57,500 nucleotides of DNA from Glandiceps talaboti (lineage: Eukaryota; Hemichordata; Enteropneusta; Spengelidae): contig NC_135565.1 of NCBI RefSeq assembly GCF_964340395.1, positions 1,330,001-1,387,500 on the forward strand, in the 5' to 3' direction. A program made the position numbers and the translations under genes. Under the pieces are notes generated by a model that saw only the letters and a program-made list of their open reading frames with translations, did no database searches and was not told the DNA's origin. Below are positions 12,240-27,202 of the stretch, piece by piece (the stretch's first letter is position 1; every line of letters begins with the position of its first letter).

Positions 12240-15200
12240 CAGTGGCGGAGAAATAGAAACAGTAAACTGGCAGTGATGTAGAAAACAGTCAAACGACAGT
12301 GATATAGAAAAGTTAAATTACAGTGATATACAAAAGTGAATTGACAGTGATAAAGAAAAGGAAATTGACAGTGGAGCAGAAAGGTCAATTGACAATTGTA
12401 TAGCAAAATTATTTGACAGTGGTATAGAAAACAGTGAATTGACAGTGATATAGAAAACAGTGAATTGACAGTGATATAGAAAACAGTCAATTGACAGTGA
12501 TATAGAAAACAGTGAATTGACAGTGATATAGAAAACAGTCAATTGACAGTGATATAGAAAACAGTGAATTGACAGTGATATAGAAAACAGTCAATTGACA
12601 GTGATACAGAAAACTGAATTGACAGTGATATATAAAACAGTGAATTGACAGTGATATAGAAAACAGTCAATTGACAGTGATATAGAAAACTCAATTGACA
12701 GTGATATAGAAAACAGTGAATTGGCAGTGATATAGAAAACAGTGAATTGACAGTGATATAGAAAACAGTGAATTGACAGTGATATAGAAAACAGTTAATT
12801 GGCAGAGATATAGAAAACAGTCAATTGACAGTGATGTAGAAAACAGTCAATTGACAGTGATATAGAAAACAGTGAATTGGGAGTGATATAGAAAACAGTG
12901 AATTGACAGTGATATAGAAAACAGTGAATTGACAGTGATATAGAAAACAGTGAATTGGCAGTGATATAGAAAACAGTGAATTTGCAATGATATAGAAAAC
13001 AGTCAATTGGCAGTGATATAGAAAACAATGAATTGACAGTGATATAGAAAACAGTGAATTGGCAGAGATATAGAAAACAGTCAATTGACAGTGATATAGA
13101 AAACAGTGAATTTGCAATGATATAGAAAACAGTGAATTAACAGTGATATAGAAAACAGTTAATTGACAGTGATGTAGAAAACAGTGAATTGGTAGTGATA
13201 TAGAAAACAGTGAATTGACAGTGATATAGAAAACAGTGAATTGACAGTGATATAGAAAACAGTCAATTGGCAGTGATATAGAAAACAGTGAATTGACAGT
13301 GATATAGAAAACAGTCAATTGGTAGTGATATAGATAACAGTGAATTGACAGTGATGTAGAAAACAGTGAATTGACAGTGATATAGAAAACAGTGAATTGA
13401 CAGTGATATAGAAAACAGTCAATTGGCAGTGATATAGAAAACAGTGAATTGATAATGATATAGAAAACAGTCATTTGACAGTGATATAGAAAAAAGTGAA
13501 TTGGGAGTGATATAGAAAAAAGTGAATTGGCAGTGATATAGAAAACAGTGAATTGGTTGTGATATAGAAAACAGTGAATTGACAGTGATATAGAAAACAG
13601 TGAATTGGCAGTGATATAGAAAACAGTGAATTGACAGTGAAATAGAAAACAGTTAATTGACAGCGATATAGAAAACAGTGAATTGACAGTGATATAGAAA
13701 ACAGTTAATTGGCAGTAATATAGAAAACAGTGAATTGACAGTGATATAGAAAACAGTGAATTGACAGTGAAATATAAAACAGTTAATTGGTAGTGATATA
13801 GAAAACAGTGAATTGACAGTGATATAGAAAACAGTGAATTGGCAGTAATATAGAAAACAGTTAATTGACAGTGAAATAGAAAACAGTCAATTGACAGTGA
13901 TATAGAAAACAATGAATTGAATTGACATTGATTTAGCAAACAGTCAATTGGTAGTAATACAGAAAACAGTCTATTGACAGTGATACAGAAAACAGTCATA
14001 TGGTAGCGATATAGAAAACAGTAAATTGGTAATGATATAGAAAACTGTCAATTGAGAGTGATATAGAAAACAGTCATTTGACAGTGATATAGAAAACAGT
14101 CATTTGACAGTGATATAGAAAAAAGTGAATTGGGAGTGATATAGAAAAAAGTGAATTGACAGTGATATAGAAAACAGTGAATTGGTAGTGATATAGAAAA
14201 CAGTGAATTGACAGTGATATAGAAAACAGTGAATTGGCAGTGATATAGAAAACAGTGAATTGACAGTGAAATAGAAAACAGTTAATTGACAGTGATATAG
14301 AAAACAGTGAATTGACAGTGATATAGAAAACAGTTAATTGGCAGTAATATAGAAAACAGTGAATTGACAGTGATATAGAAAACAGTGAATTGACAGTGAA
14401 ATATAAAACAGTTAATTGGTAGTGATATAGAAAACAGTGAATTGACAGTGATATAGAAAACAGTGAATTGACAGTGATATAGAAAACAGTGAATTGGCAG
14501 TGATATGGAAAACAGTCAATTGACAGTGATATAGAAAACAGTGAATTGACAGTGAAATAGAAAACAGTTAATTGACAGTGATATAGAAAACAGTGAATTG
14601 GCAGTAATATAGAAAACAGTGAATTGACAGTGAAATAGAAAACAGTCAATTGACAGTGATATAGAAAACAGTTAATTGACAGTGATATAGAAAACAGTCA
14701 ATTGACAGTGATACAGAAAACAGTGAATTGACAGTGATATAGAAAATATTCAATTAATAGTGTTATGGAAAACACTGAATTGACAGTGATATAGAAAACA
14801 AGGAATTGAATTGACATTGATTTAGAAAATAGTCAATTGGTAGTAATACAGAAAACAGTATATTGACAGTGATACAGAAAACAGTCATATGGTAGCGATA
14901 TAGAAAACAGTAAATTGGTAATGATATAGAAAACAGTCAATTGAGAGTGATATAGAAACGTCCATTGGCAGTGATATAGAAAAGTCAATTGGCAGTGAAT
15001 AGAAAATAGTGAATTGGCAGTGATATAGAAAACAGTGAATTGACAGTGATATAGAAAACAGTGAATTGACAGTGATATAGAAAACAGTGAATTGGCAGTG
15101 ATATAGAAAACAGTCAATTGGCAGTGAATAGAAGACAGTGAATTGGCAGTGATATGAAAAACAATGAATTGGCAGTGATATAGAAAACAGTGAATTGACA

Positions 15201-16056
15201 GTGATATAGAAAATAGTGAATTGGCAGTGATATAGAAAACAGTCAATTGGCAGTGAATAGAAAACAGTGAATTGGCAGTGATATGAAAAACAATCAATTG
15301 GCAGTGATATAGAAAACAGTGAATTGACAGTGATATAGAAAACAGTCAATTGGCAGTGATATAGAAAACAGTCTATTGACAGTGATACAGAAAACAGTCT
15401 ATTGGCAGAGATATAGAAAACAGTCAATTGGCAGTGATATAGAAAACAGTCTATTGACAGTGTTACAGAAAACAGTCTATTGACAGTGATATAGAAAACA
15501 GTATATTGTCAGAGTTATAGAAAACCATCAAGTGACAGTGATATAGAAAACCATCAATTGACAGTGATATAGAAAGCTGTGAATTGACAGTGATAGAGAC
15601 AATTGTCAATTGACAGTGATATAGAAAGCTGTGAATTGACAGTGATATAGAAAAGTCAATTGGCAGTGATATAGAAAACAGTGAATTGACAGTGATAGAA
15701 ACAATTGTCAATTGACAGTGATATAGAAAGCTGTGAATTGACAGTGATATAGAAAAGTCAATTGGCAGTGATATAGAAAGCTGTGAATTGACAGTGATAT
15801 AGAAAACAGTCAATTGGCAGTGATATAGAAAGCTGTGAATTGACAGTGATAGAGACAATTGTCAATTGACAGTGATATAGAAAACTGTGAATTGACAGTG
15901 ATATAGAAAAGTCAATTGGCAGTGATACAGAAAACAGTCAATTGACAGTGATATAGAAAACAGTGAATTGGCAGTGATATAGAAAAGTCAATTGATAGTG
16001 ATATAGAAAACAGTGAATTGGCAGCGATATAGAAAACCATCAATTGACAGTGATAT
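12240..16056. repeat. 26-bp minisatellite, about 145 units
   Basis: Units contain CAGTGAATTGACAGTGATAT and AGAAAA. Frequent variants are CAGTCAATTG, GGCAGTGATA and AAAGCTGTGAATTG. A higher-order pattern is seen: the unusual block AATTGAATTGACATTGATTT followed by CATATGGTAGCGATATAG occurs at about 13912-14010 and again at about 14805-14900, an offset near 0.89 kb. The minus strand stays open for up to 392 codons, but the product is a pure repeat and is not called as a gene. Confidence 0.94.
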
Positions 16057-16159
16057 GTGACTGTTAGTCATGTCATGTCATGTATGATATCTATATCTCA
16101 GAAATTGGATTCCAACAATATTGTTGCGGAAAGCTTGCCGGTGTCACGTCCCCGGGTGC

Positions 16160-17854
<1,695 letters not shown>

Positions 17855-18735
17855 ACATGTGTTTGAAACTGTTTGTCATGATTTGACAAGTGTCCTGGTT
17901 GGAGAGGTACGAGCAGGTTGAACAGTATACTCGAACCTGTGCATCATTTCCCTGCCAAGACATTTTTTCTAGCAGCAATGGTCCATCTTTTTTTTCCATC
18001 ACCCACTCATATCCGGATTTTTTTTTCAAGCAACTCCATTTGGTATCTTTTTTCCCCGAAATCTTCCAAGCCCCCCCCCCCCCCAGGATATCAAATGTTC
18101 CACCCCTTATCGAAGGCTTGCTAACGCTACCACTTATTAGCTTTCGTAGGCAATCTATTCTAGTGTTTTATTAGTGGTTAAATATCAGGGTTTTTCGTGT
18201 ACTTTCCACAAGTTCGTCACAATATGTTAGAAACATAGATGTATAGTTTTATCATTACGGTTGGCATTCATTTTAATCTGATATATAATTTGGTACAGAC
18301 AACAATTGTAATAACTCGCACGTCCTGTGAAAATTGCTGATGACACTTTTAGTTTGTATGTGTTATTTTCATAATTAATGAATTGAGTTAATTGAACAAT
18401 ATTTTAAGAAACTTCAGATAAGTTGGTGTAACCAATTTACTAATAAATTAAGGGTTATGTCACGTATGGTAGCTCAGAACTCTACATTCTGATAATACGA
18501 GTAGGAACAATGGTCGAATGGCTTGCTTTCTTTCCTTACTAAAGGTGTTCAGTTTACTTATTGTTGATAGTAGATATATACCTGAAAGGTGAAATTAGCA
18601 CAAGTCATTTGTCGCAAATAATGACCTCGTTTCCACTTACGCAACTTTCGCGGCGTACGTGCCAATTTCACCGTCCGGGTATACTCTACAAGCAAAAACC
18701 CATAGGCCATCGCAAGTTTGATCGAACCCTAAAGT
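17855..18735. other. Region upstream of exon 1
   Basis: AT-rich, with T-runs and a C-run (about 18070). It must contain the 5' UTR and possibly the promoter of the lectin-type gene, unless a further 5' exon lies farther upstream. I see no convincing TATA box, initiator or CpG cluster close to the ATG. Confidence 0.35.
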
Positions 18736-18865
18736 ATGCATGACTATCACTTGTGTACTCAACAGGCTGATGATAATACAAGATGTAATAAGAAGGCGAT
18801 CGCAGCAGGCGGATGCCTGCTCTTACTTGGCCTTTTGGCAGCTGTAGGAGGAGGAGTGTATTTCG
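18736..18865 (+). CDS. Exon 1: start codon, cytoplasmic tail and signal anchor
   Basis: This exon encodes 43 residues plus one base. The ATG has A at -3, and an in-frame TAA sits two codons upstream (18730-18732), so it is the first possible Met if the exon is not preceded by a coding exon. Residues 1-20 are polar, with Cys7, Cys17 and a Lys-Lys pair just before the membrane segment. Residues 21-45 (continuing into exon 2) are a Gly/Ala/Leu-rich hydrophobic stretch (…LLLLGLLAAVGGG…). A lysine-flanked helix near the N terminus with the domains C-terminal to it fits a type II signal anchor, putting the domains outside the cell. A cleaved signal peptide is less likely because the polar N-region is long. 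The donor is G|GTAAGAAT. No convincing TATA box or other promoter element was found. Confidence 0.82.
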
Positions 18866-18922
18866 GTAAGAATCTCTTATATTTTCCTAATTAGGTGTTG
18901 TTATATATTGAATATATATTTG

Positions 18923-19135
<213 letters not shown>

Positions 19136-19138
<3 letters not shown>

Positions 19139-20006
19139 TTCACTGCTGAAATAAGTAGAACGTCGGTTCCCATCCTAGTACATCCTAAAACCATCTGCAT
19201 AATCACTGACTACAACCTGACCTGTACAGCAAACCTACTATGTCTCATCGTTACCTACTACCTACAAACTGTCATCCCACACACATCTTTTTAAATCCAT
19301 CGTCTACTCAGTGGATATGTAGCAAGCCTGAATGGTGGGATACAAGATCGACTGCACTTGCCGGTTATCTAACAAAGTGTGGCTATAGCATAAAAAAATA
19401 TCAATCAGCAGACCTCCCTTGCCTTCATTTCAACTTATTGCTCTATTTAACATGCCAAAGAATTCAAAGCCACATCCACTGGTAAAACATTCCACATCAA
19501 AGATGACGTGAACTGCAAACCCAGTAATGCATTAATTTACGCCCTTTAATTTATCGGGTAAACTACACAATCATTCCATTCCACGCCTTAATGGTCATCG
19601 TTCCAATATCAGGAGAAACAAAACAGACAAGTCTCCATATGCAGTACCGCATTTCAGGACACCGGGACATTCTCTACAAGACAACGCTCTTACAGCTACA
19701 ATACTATGCCTTATTCGAGGTTTTGATACGAACACTACTAAACAATGAGAAAGTCTATGGATTAATAGAGCTGGAATCCTACATCCCCACGGACTTAATG
19801 ATTATGAACCATCTGGCATACAGAACTGACTGTGTTCTTTATTTACCATTTATGCTACATTTCCCACGGATCACATGACTGTCCTTTTCATTTGATCGGA
19901 CATGCGTAGTTCATTTACTAGTTTTCATGTGTTTGACATAGCTTGATGAAAATGTGTTAGACGCACCAAAATGACGCGCAGAAGTATTTTACTATGTGAT
20001 TGGAAG
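19136..20006. other. Intron 1 spacer, nothing recognised
   Basis: Mixed sequence with a 95-codon + frame at 19591-19878 of unremarkable composition. I recognise no domain or splice-bounded exon. Confidence 0.4.
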
Positions 20007-21581
20007 TTAGGGACCGGTCAGTTTATCCAGCCGGGGGGGGGGGGGCGGTGGATTCTTAAATCGGGCCTACAAAAAGTCACAGACCCCCCCCCCCATCTGT
20101 AAAACCAACAACAGGCTGACCCCTATCACTTAATTCTAAAACATGATGACCCCCCATGTAATATTTACATGACAGGGTTTTTTTTGATCGTGACTCAGTG
20201 TGGACTGCTTGACTGTCTTGCATCTACTTTATAAGATCCCGGGTTAACACTATCATAATTATAATTATTGACTACACAGGGTAAATATATTCCAAAAGGA
20301 GTTTAATAGCATCTTGACAGTGAAAGGTAGGGGAAAGCTTGTGCAGGGAATATGTATATCTCTTATATCTCCCCCTAGAAGCCCTGGAGGTTATTTACTC
20401 TACTCTGAAAACCCAATTTTGAGACTATTCAGACCCTTTCAGACAATAATTTCCAAGCTTTACAAGACAGCACCAACATGTAAAAAGCAACTACATAGGG
20501 TTGAAATACTTTTGAAATATACTTTGATAGCATCTTGACAGTAAGAGGGAAAGAGCTTGAGACTGGGATATGTCCACCTCATGTGGGGAGTACAAGGGGG
20601 TCTCCCTCTAGAAGCCCTGGAGGATTTTTACTCTTAAAGCCAATATTTAGGCTATTCAGACCCTTTCAAGCAATAACTCAATCCATACTTTACAAGACAG
20701 CACCATCAAATATCAGAAACTATTCTTAATAACTTACATAGGGTTGAAATATGTGGTTGAATGCATGAGTTGCCTTTGGGGGTGAGGGAGTCTTTGGGGT
20801 TTCCCCCTGGCAGATCTGCAGTTTTTTCTTCTATTAAGGCAATGTTTGGTTATTCATAGCCTTTGAGGTAATATTTTCAAGCTTCGAATAGCTAACGTAA
20901 ATGTAAGCTTTAAATGAGTTTCCCATGTCACATAAAATGGCCCGTAATATTGGTATGGGGCATTAATATTGCATGTATAGTAAAGTCACCGGTATGTTAG
21001 AGAACTTTAGGTGGTCACACCTAGTGTATAATAGAAACTGGAATCTGATGAGATGTGGTGATTTGTAGTGTCAATAACATGTAGTGTCCAAATAGAAAGT
21101 GTATTAATCCCTTCTGACAAGTCCATAGTGACGAGTAAAACAATTTAAATTAACTTCTTTTATAAACTATCTATGAAGATTACCATTACGAAACCTTCAA
21201 GTTCACTTTTCCGCAAAGTGTAGTATAAATGAAGCACTGATTGTGAAACAGCCAAGCATTTACATAACATGTTCTGTGTGGTAGCTAGGTAATACATGTA
21301 TATGTATATGTATAGTTATGTTTGAACTAATAAGTAATTTAAAGAATTCATGCAAGAAACGGGGACAAGAACAAAGATTTACATGTACCACATTTTAGAC
21401 AAGGCTATATGCCTTTGTAGAAAAAAGGATTTTTTTCTTTCATCACAATGCAAAACACAATGACCCCCCTATCCACAATTTTGAAAACAGCATGACCCCC
21501 TACTGCCAATTTCAAAAACAGGGTGACCCCCTACAAATCCACAACCCCCCCCCCCGGCCGAAGAAATTGACCGGTCCCTAA
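20007..21581. mobile_element. Complete copy of the TTAGGGACCGGTCA terminal-inverted-repeat element
   Basis: The left end TTAGGGACCGGTCAGTTT is followed by a G-run of about 13. The right end is a C-run, then GGCCGAAGAAATTGACCGGT and CCCTAA. The ends are inverted over about 18 bases with G/C homopolymers just inside. The interior has two diverged direct copies of a roughly 250-bp segment (CATCTTGACAGT… at about 20310 and 20530) plus the AAACCTTCAAGTTCACTTTT segment shared by all copies. At about 1.58 kb with no transposase frame it is non-autonomous. Confidence 0.72.
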
Positions 21582-21598
21582 GGCTGACTTCCGAAAAT

Positions 21599-22040
21599 CA
21601 CTACCTACTCAAGTCGTTGAATTACTACCTATTCAAGTCGTTAAATTACTACCTATTCAAGTCGTTAAATTACTACCTATTCAAGTCGTTAAATTACTAC
21701 CTATTCAAGTCGTTGAATTACTATCTATTCAAGTCGTTAAATTACTACCTATTCAAGTCGTTAAATTACTACCTATTCAAGTCGTTCAATTACTACCTAT
21801 TCAAGTCGCTAAATTACTACCTATTCAAGTCGTTCAATTACTACCTATTCAAGTCGTTAAATTACTACCTATTCAAGTCGTTAAATTACTACCTATTCAA
21901 GTCGTTGAATTACTATCTATTCAAGTCGTTAAATTACTACCTATTCAAGTCGTTAAATTACTACCTATTCAAGTCGTTAAATTACTACCTATTCAAGTCG
22001 TTAAATTACTACCTATTCAAGTCGTTAAATTACTACCTGT
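21599..22040. repeat. 24-bp tandem repeat, about 18 units
   Basis: Units contain AATTACTACCTATTCAAGTC. Because 24 is divisible by three, one + frame repeats the octapeptide NYYLFKSL for about 150 residues (frame 21617-22162). With no splice sites in phase and no support outside the array, I treat the frame as accidental. Confidence 0.93.
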
Positions 22041-22675
22041 TTACCTGTTCAAGACATTCGTGCTTAGGCCTAATAAAAAAGTATGTGCTTCCGGTTACGC
22101 TCAATTTTAGAATAGGTTGGGAAGGTAGATTTTTATTTTCAGAAGTGGAGGCAAAGTTCTAATATGAAAAGTGGTACTGTGACGTGTCAACGTTTTGAAA
22201 CAGTATCTCATTTTAACTACCTTACCAAATTCAGGACTTTGATCTGGTGACCCAGGGGAAAAATGGCATTTTTAAATGTTAAAAAGTCGCTATTCCAATA
22301 CAAAAATACAAACGTTAACATTGGTATGAACATTTTCGATTGTAAAATTCTCCCTGTTGTATGGCAGCGAGATATGGAGATTTCACAATGGAAACGAAAT
22401 CGAAAAAGTTCATTCTTCCTACTGTAAATATATTCTTAAGGTTAATAGGAATACTAGTAATCTTGTTGTACTTGGTGAACTTGGGAGACAGATGTTGTCA
22501 TCACTTAGGTTTAGTCGTATTATCAAGTATTGACTCAAACTCTTAAGGAATGAGAATACAACATATGTGAAGCAGTGTTATAATTACCAACTAGAGATGG
22601 CTGATAAAGAATATAAATGTTGAGCGATTACATTTAAACATTCACTGTTCAATTTTGGTTTTCGGATTTGCAGGC
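22041..22675. other. Intron 1 spacer with a foldback-element scrap
   Basis: About 22063-22135 (GGCCTAATAAAAAAG…, CCGGTTACGCTCAATTTTAG, GGTAGATTTTTATTTT) resembles the central part of the foldback element at 43375-44229. The remainder shows nothing recognisable. Confidence 0.45.
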
Positions 22676-23320
22676 CTGAACAAAGTGTTGGTACTTAGAG
22701 TATTTTCTTTTCTGAATTAAAACAAAGGTTATTTGACACTGATAACCAAAATTGGCATACAGACAGATTCTTCAACCAAACTAAATTACCTACCGTCTTT
22801 ATAAAACCAATCTATCGCTTGCATTGAGAAATACCTTTCTGTTATTGACACGGAATTTCTCTGGAGGACACTTAGCAAATTTTGTGTCTCTGACCACAAT
22901 CTCCGTATTGAGAGTGGACGAAATTTTAATTTGCCAAGAAACGAACGTGTATGCCAACATTGCGATCTTAATCTTGTCAAAGATGAGTTTCATTTCTGTC
23001 TAGTTTGTCCTGTATTTAAAGATATTAGATGTAAATTTATTGCTCCATATTATATCGTTACCCTTCACCTTTAAAGTTTTCAAATTTAATGTCATCTACA
23101 TCTGACAACACAATCCAGAATCTAGCCAAATTTGTTGCATATAGTTTTAAATCATGGAACAAGATCATCAAAAACATTTAATTCAACTTCTGTGATGTTT
23201 ATTTCACTTATAAAGCTCTATTCCGGTTGTTTTTATATATATATATTTGTTCTTATGTTTGTTTTCATTTTGTAGAAAGGGACCAGTGGCCTAATGTACT
23301 GAATAAAGTACTACTTATTT
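22676..23320 (+). pseudogene. LINE 3' fragment (end of reverse-transcriptase ORF plus tail)
   Basis: The + frames, with interruptions, read FCVSDHNLRIESGRNFNLPR then NERVCQHCDLNLVKDEFHFC and LVCPVFKDIRCKFIAPYY, followed by a TIQNLAKFVAYSFK block. This is the conserved C-terminus of many animal non-LTR retrotransposons: L-R-[IV]-E-x-G-R, C-x2-C, and E-x-H-F-x3-C-P. A short tail ending near GGACCAGTGGCCTAATGTAC follows. Frameshifts and stops mark it as dead. It lies in intron 1, same strand as the host gene, ending about 115 bases before exon 2. Confidence 0.78.
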
Positions 23321-23435
23321 TGTGATTTTGTCATGGTCCCACTGCTGCCACCAGTTCCAATCGTACTGCTACGTATACTGCAACACAACTTTCAACATTA
23401 TGCATAACTCAAAATCTAATTTATATATGTTACAG

Positions 23436-23495
23436 TTTTAAGTGGTGCACCGAAAATTGACGACGTCATTCAAACGACAGAGACCACGGGACCAG
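23436..23495 (+). CDS. Exon 2: 20-codon stalk mini-exon
   Basis: A 60-base symmetric exon between a TTACAG acceptor and a G|GTACGTCT donor. Joined to exon 1 it encodes VLSGAPKIDDVIQTTETTGP, which leaves the membrane helix and gives a Thr-rich, Pro-containing, charged linker typical of a juxtamembrane stalk. There are no cysteines or N-glycosylation sequons, but several Thr residues could carry O-glycans. It is too short for a normal ORF search; it was found because the split codon from exon 1 (G) and the split codon to exon 3 (G) both fit. The exon sits just downstream of a LINE fragment and 23 bases upstream of a 50-bp tandem array. A cryptic exon is possible, but frame, both splice sites and composition agree. 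Confidence 0.72.
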
Positions 23496-23516
23496 GTACG
23501 TCTTTTATAAATCTTT

Positions 23517-24458
23517 ACATTTATAGATAGATGAGTTAATCAAAGATAAATAAATATTGATATACATAATTTATAGATAGATGAGTTAATCAAAGATAAA
23601 TAAATATTGATATACATAATTTATAGATAGATGAGTTAATCAAAGATAAATAAATATTGATATACATAATTTATAGATAGATGACTTAATCAAAGATAAA
23701 TAAATATTGATATACATAATTTATAGATAGATGAGTTAATCAAAGATAAATAAATATTAATATACATAATTTATAGATAGATGAGTTAATCAAAGATAAA
23801 TAAATATTAATATACATAATTTATAGATAGATGAGTTAATCAAAGATAAATAAATATTAATATACATAATTTATAGATAGATGAGTTAATCAAAGATAAA
23901 TAAATATTAATATACATAATTTATAGATAGATGAGTTAATCAAAGATAAATAAATATTGATATACATAATTTATAGATAGATGAGTTAATCAAAGATAAA
24001 TAAATATTGATATACATAATTTATAGATAGATGAGTTAATCAAAGATAAATAAATATTGATATACATAATTTATAGATAGATGACTTAATCAAAGATAAA
24101 TAAATATTGATATACATAATTTATAGATAGATGAGTTAATCAAAGATAAATAAATATTAATATACATAATTTATAGATAGATGACTTAATCAAAGATAAA
24201 TAAATATTGATATACATAATTTATAGATAGATGAGTTAATCAAAGATAAATAAATATTGATATACATAATTTATAGATAGATGAGTTAATCAAAGATAAA
24301 TAAATATTAATATACATAATTTATAGATAGATGACTTAATCAAAGATAAATAAATATTGATATACATAATTTATAGATATATGAGTTAATCAAAGATAAA
24401 TAAATATTGATATACATAATTTATAGATAGATGAGTTAATCAAAGATAAATAAATATT
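23517..24458. repeat. 50-bp tandem array, left block (about 19 units)
   Basis: Units contain ATAATTTATAGATAGATGAG and TTAATCAAAGATAAATAAAT then ATTGATATAC. Point variants are GATGACTTAATC and ATTAATATAC. The array starts 23 bases after the exon 2 donor. Units are almost identical, suggesting recent expansion. Confidence 0.95.
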
Positions 24459-24772
24459 CATGACATTCACAAGCCATTAACGGTCCAAGTGCAACAAACC
24501 CGCGGGCTTGCCTGACGAAAACGGGTGTCATAAAAGTTGTTTGCATCTCTAAAGCTGTTTGTAGTGTTACTTATAATAGCCTAATAAATTGATAACAACT
24601 GATATAAGACGGAGATAAGGTTTGCCTCAATTGACCCACTCCTTAGAAATGATCTTACGCTGTGAACTACACTGTTTACTTGTGTTATGTAAGAGCCCAT
24701 CATCACATGTGTAAATATTGGTACTCTTTGATAACAAGTGGACTTGCTTCTTTAATGGCTTGTCCCAGTAAT
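24459..24772. mobile_element. MITE-like insertion within the 50-bp array
   Basis: About 310 bp of unrelated sequence splits the array. Its ends are inverted: left TCATGACATTCACAAGCCAT, and the reverse complement of the right end TCATTACTGGGACAAGCCAT, sharing ACAAGCCATTAA. Array sequence resumes directly with ATATACATAATTTATAG. There is no coding capacity. Confidence 0.68.
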
Positions 24773-25689
24773 GAATATACATAATTTATAGATAGATGAG
24801 TTAATCAAAGATAAATAAATATTGATATACATAATTTATAGATAGATGAGTTAATCAAAGATAAATAAATATTGATATACATAATTTATAGATAGATGAG
24901 TTAATCAAAGATAAATAAATATTGATATACATGATTTATAGATAGATGAGTTAATCAAAGATAAATAAATATTGATATACATAATTTATAGATAGATGAG
25001 TTAATCAAAGATAAATAAATATTGATATACATAATTTATAGATAGATGACTTAATCAAAGATAAATAAATATTGATATACATAATTTATAGATAGATGAG
25101 TTAATCAAAGATAAATAAATATTAATATACATAATTTATAGATAGATGACTTAATCAAAGATAAATAAATATTGATATACATAATTTATAGATAGATGAG
25201 TTAATCAAAGATAAATAAATATTAATATACATAATTTATAGATAGATGAGTTAATCAAAGATAAATAAATATTGATATACATAATTTATAGATAGATGAC
25301 TTAATCAAAGATAAATAAATATTAATATACATAATTTATAGATAGATGAGTTAATCAAAGATAAATAAATATTGATATACATAATTTATAGATATATGAG
25401 TTAATCAAAGATAAATAAATATTGATATACATAATTTATAGATAGATGAGTTAATCAAAGATAAATAAATATTAATATACATAATTTATAGATATATGAG
25501 TTAATCAAAGATAAATAAATATTGATATACATAATTTATAGATATATGAGTTAATCAAAGATAAATAAATATTAATATACATAATTTATAGATAGATGAG
25601 TTAATCAAAGATAAATAAATATTAATATACATAATTTATAGATAGATGAGTTAATCAAAGATAAATAAATATTGATATACATAATTTAT
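24773..25689. repeat. 50-bp tandem array, right block (about 18 units)
   Basis: Same 50-bp unit and variants as the left block, including a GATATATGAG variant that also occurs near the left block's right end. The two blocks were one array before the insertion. Confidence 0.95.
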
Positions 25690-25834
25690 TGTCTAAACAA
25701 ACAACATTTGTATTAACACAGCACTATATGTAATTACATTATATTGATGATGCAATTGCAAATCGAGACATCTGAATGACCTAGACATCATTCTAACAGG
25801 TCTACAGATAGCGATATATGAACAGTAGTTGGCA

Positions 25835-26611
25835 TGTGACCACTGGGGGTGAGGGAGTGTTTGGGGTTTCCCACTGGTAGATCTGCAGTTTTTTAATTCT
25901 ATTAAGAAGGCAATGTTTAGGCTATTCGAATTCATAGCCTTTGATATAATAATTCCAAGCCTCGAAAGGTTAACGTAAATGTATGTTTTAAATGCGTTTC
26001 CCATGCCACATAAAAGTGGGCCCGTAACATTGGTATAGGGGCATTAATATTGCATGTATAGTAAAGTCACCGGTATGTTAGAGAACTTTAGGTGGTCATA
26101 CCTAGTGTATAATAGAAACTGGAATCTGTTGAGATGTGGTAATTTGCAGTGTCGATAACACGTAGTGTCAGAAATAGAAAGTGTATTAATCCCTTCTGAC
26201 GAGTAGAACAATTTAGATTAACTTCTTTTATAAACTATCTATGAAGATTACCATTACGAAACCTTCAAGTTCACTTTTGCCCCAAAGTGCAATATAAGTG
26301 AAGCATTGATTGTGAAACAGCCAAGCATTTATACGACATGTTCTGTAACTAGTGTGGTAGCTAGGAAATACATGTATATGTATATATATAGTTATGTTTG
26401 AACTCTTACGTGAAGTAATTAAAGAATTGACAAATATATACATGTACCACAGTTCAAACAAGGCTATATGCCATTGTAGAAAAGGATTTTTTTCTTCCAT
26501 CAGCATGCCCCCCCCCCCTACTGCCAATTTCAAAAAAACATGGTGACGCCCTACCAATCCACTGCTTCCCCCCCCCCCCGCCCCCGGCCGAAGAAACTAA
26601 CGGGTCCTTAA
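25835..26611. mobile_element. Left-truncated copy of the TIR element
   Basis: Matches the right half of the complete copy at 20007-21581, from GGGGGTGAGGGAGTGTTTGG through AAACCTTCAAGTTCACTTTT to a C-run and GGCCGAAGAAACTAACGGGT then CCTTAA. The left TIR is missing. Confidence 0.62.
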
Positions 26612-26697
26612 AATAAATATTCCTACAAATAATTCAAAAATTGATTTTAAAGAAGAGATGTTAGTGGAGGTTTACACTTTTACAATATCTTAAATGG

Positions 26698-26857
26698 TGG
26701 ACGCTAGTGACGGTTACGATGAGTTGACGCTAGTGACGGTTACGATGAGTTGACGCTAGTGACGGTTACGATGAGTTGACGCTAGTGACGGTTACGATGA
26801 GTTGACGCTAGTGACGGTTACGATGAGTTGACGCTAGTGACGGTTACGATGAGTTGA
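26698..26857. repeat. 26-bp tandem repeat, six units
   Basis: Near-identical units contain GACGCTAGTGACGGTTACGA then TGAGTT. The array is CG-containing, unlike the AT-rich neighbours. Confidence 0.95.
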
Positions 26858-27202
26858 AAATACGTCAAATTCAACTTTTGCAGAAGCAGACCGGATATGT
26901 AAAATATGATGACAGGAGTTCCAATTATTTATTGATAATAATTGATATACAATTATCATGCCTTGTAGCAGAATTTTTCTTTTCGACATGGCGTGAAAGA
27001 ACAACAATCTAAAAAGCAATGTTTAATCTGATATACTGATTATTTAATTTAAATTCAGTCTTCGAAATTCAAGTGCTCACATACGTCATAATCGTATCCA
27101 AAACCTTCACCTGAAAATGACCAAGTAATTAGACCTATATTAAGATAAGATAACTGATAAATATACATGTTATCATTGGTGTTTATTGTTTATTTTCAAC
27201 AG

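Noticed and set aside
12065-15858. Minus-strand frames up to 392 codons repeating FYITVNSLFSISL
   Set aside because: Artefact of the 26-bp array, whose unit lacks minus-strand stops; several frames are open at once.
21617-22162. 181-codon frame repeating NYYLFKSL
   Set aside because: 24-bp tandem repeat; no splice sites in phase with the gene and no non-repeat domain.
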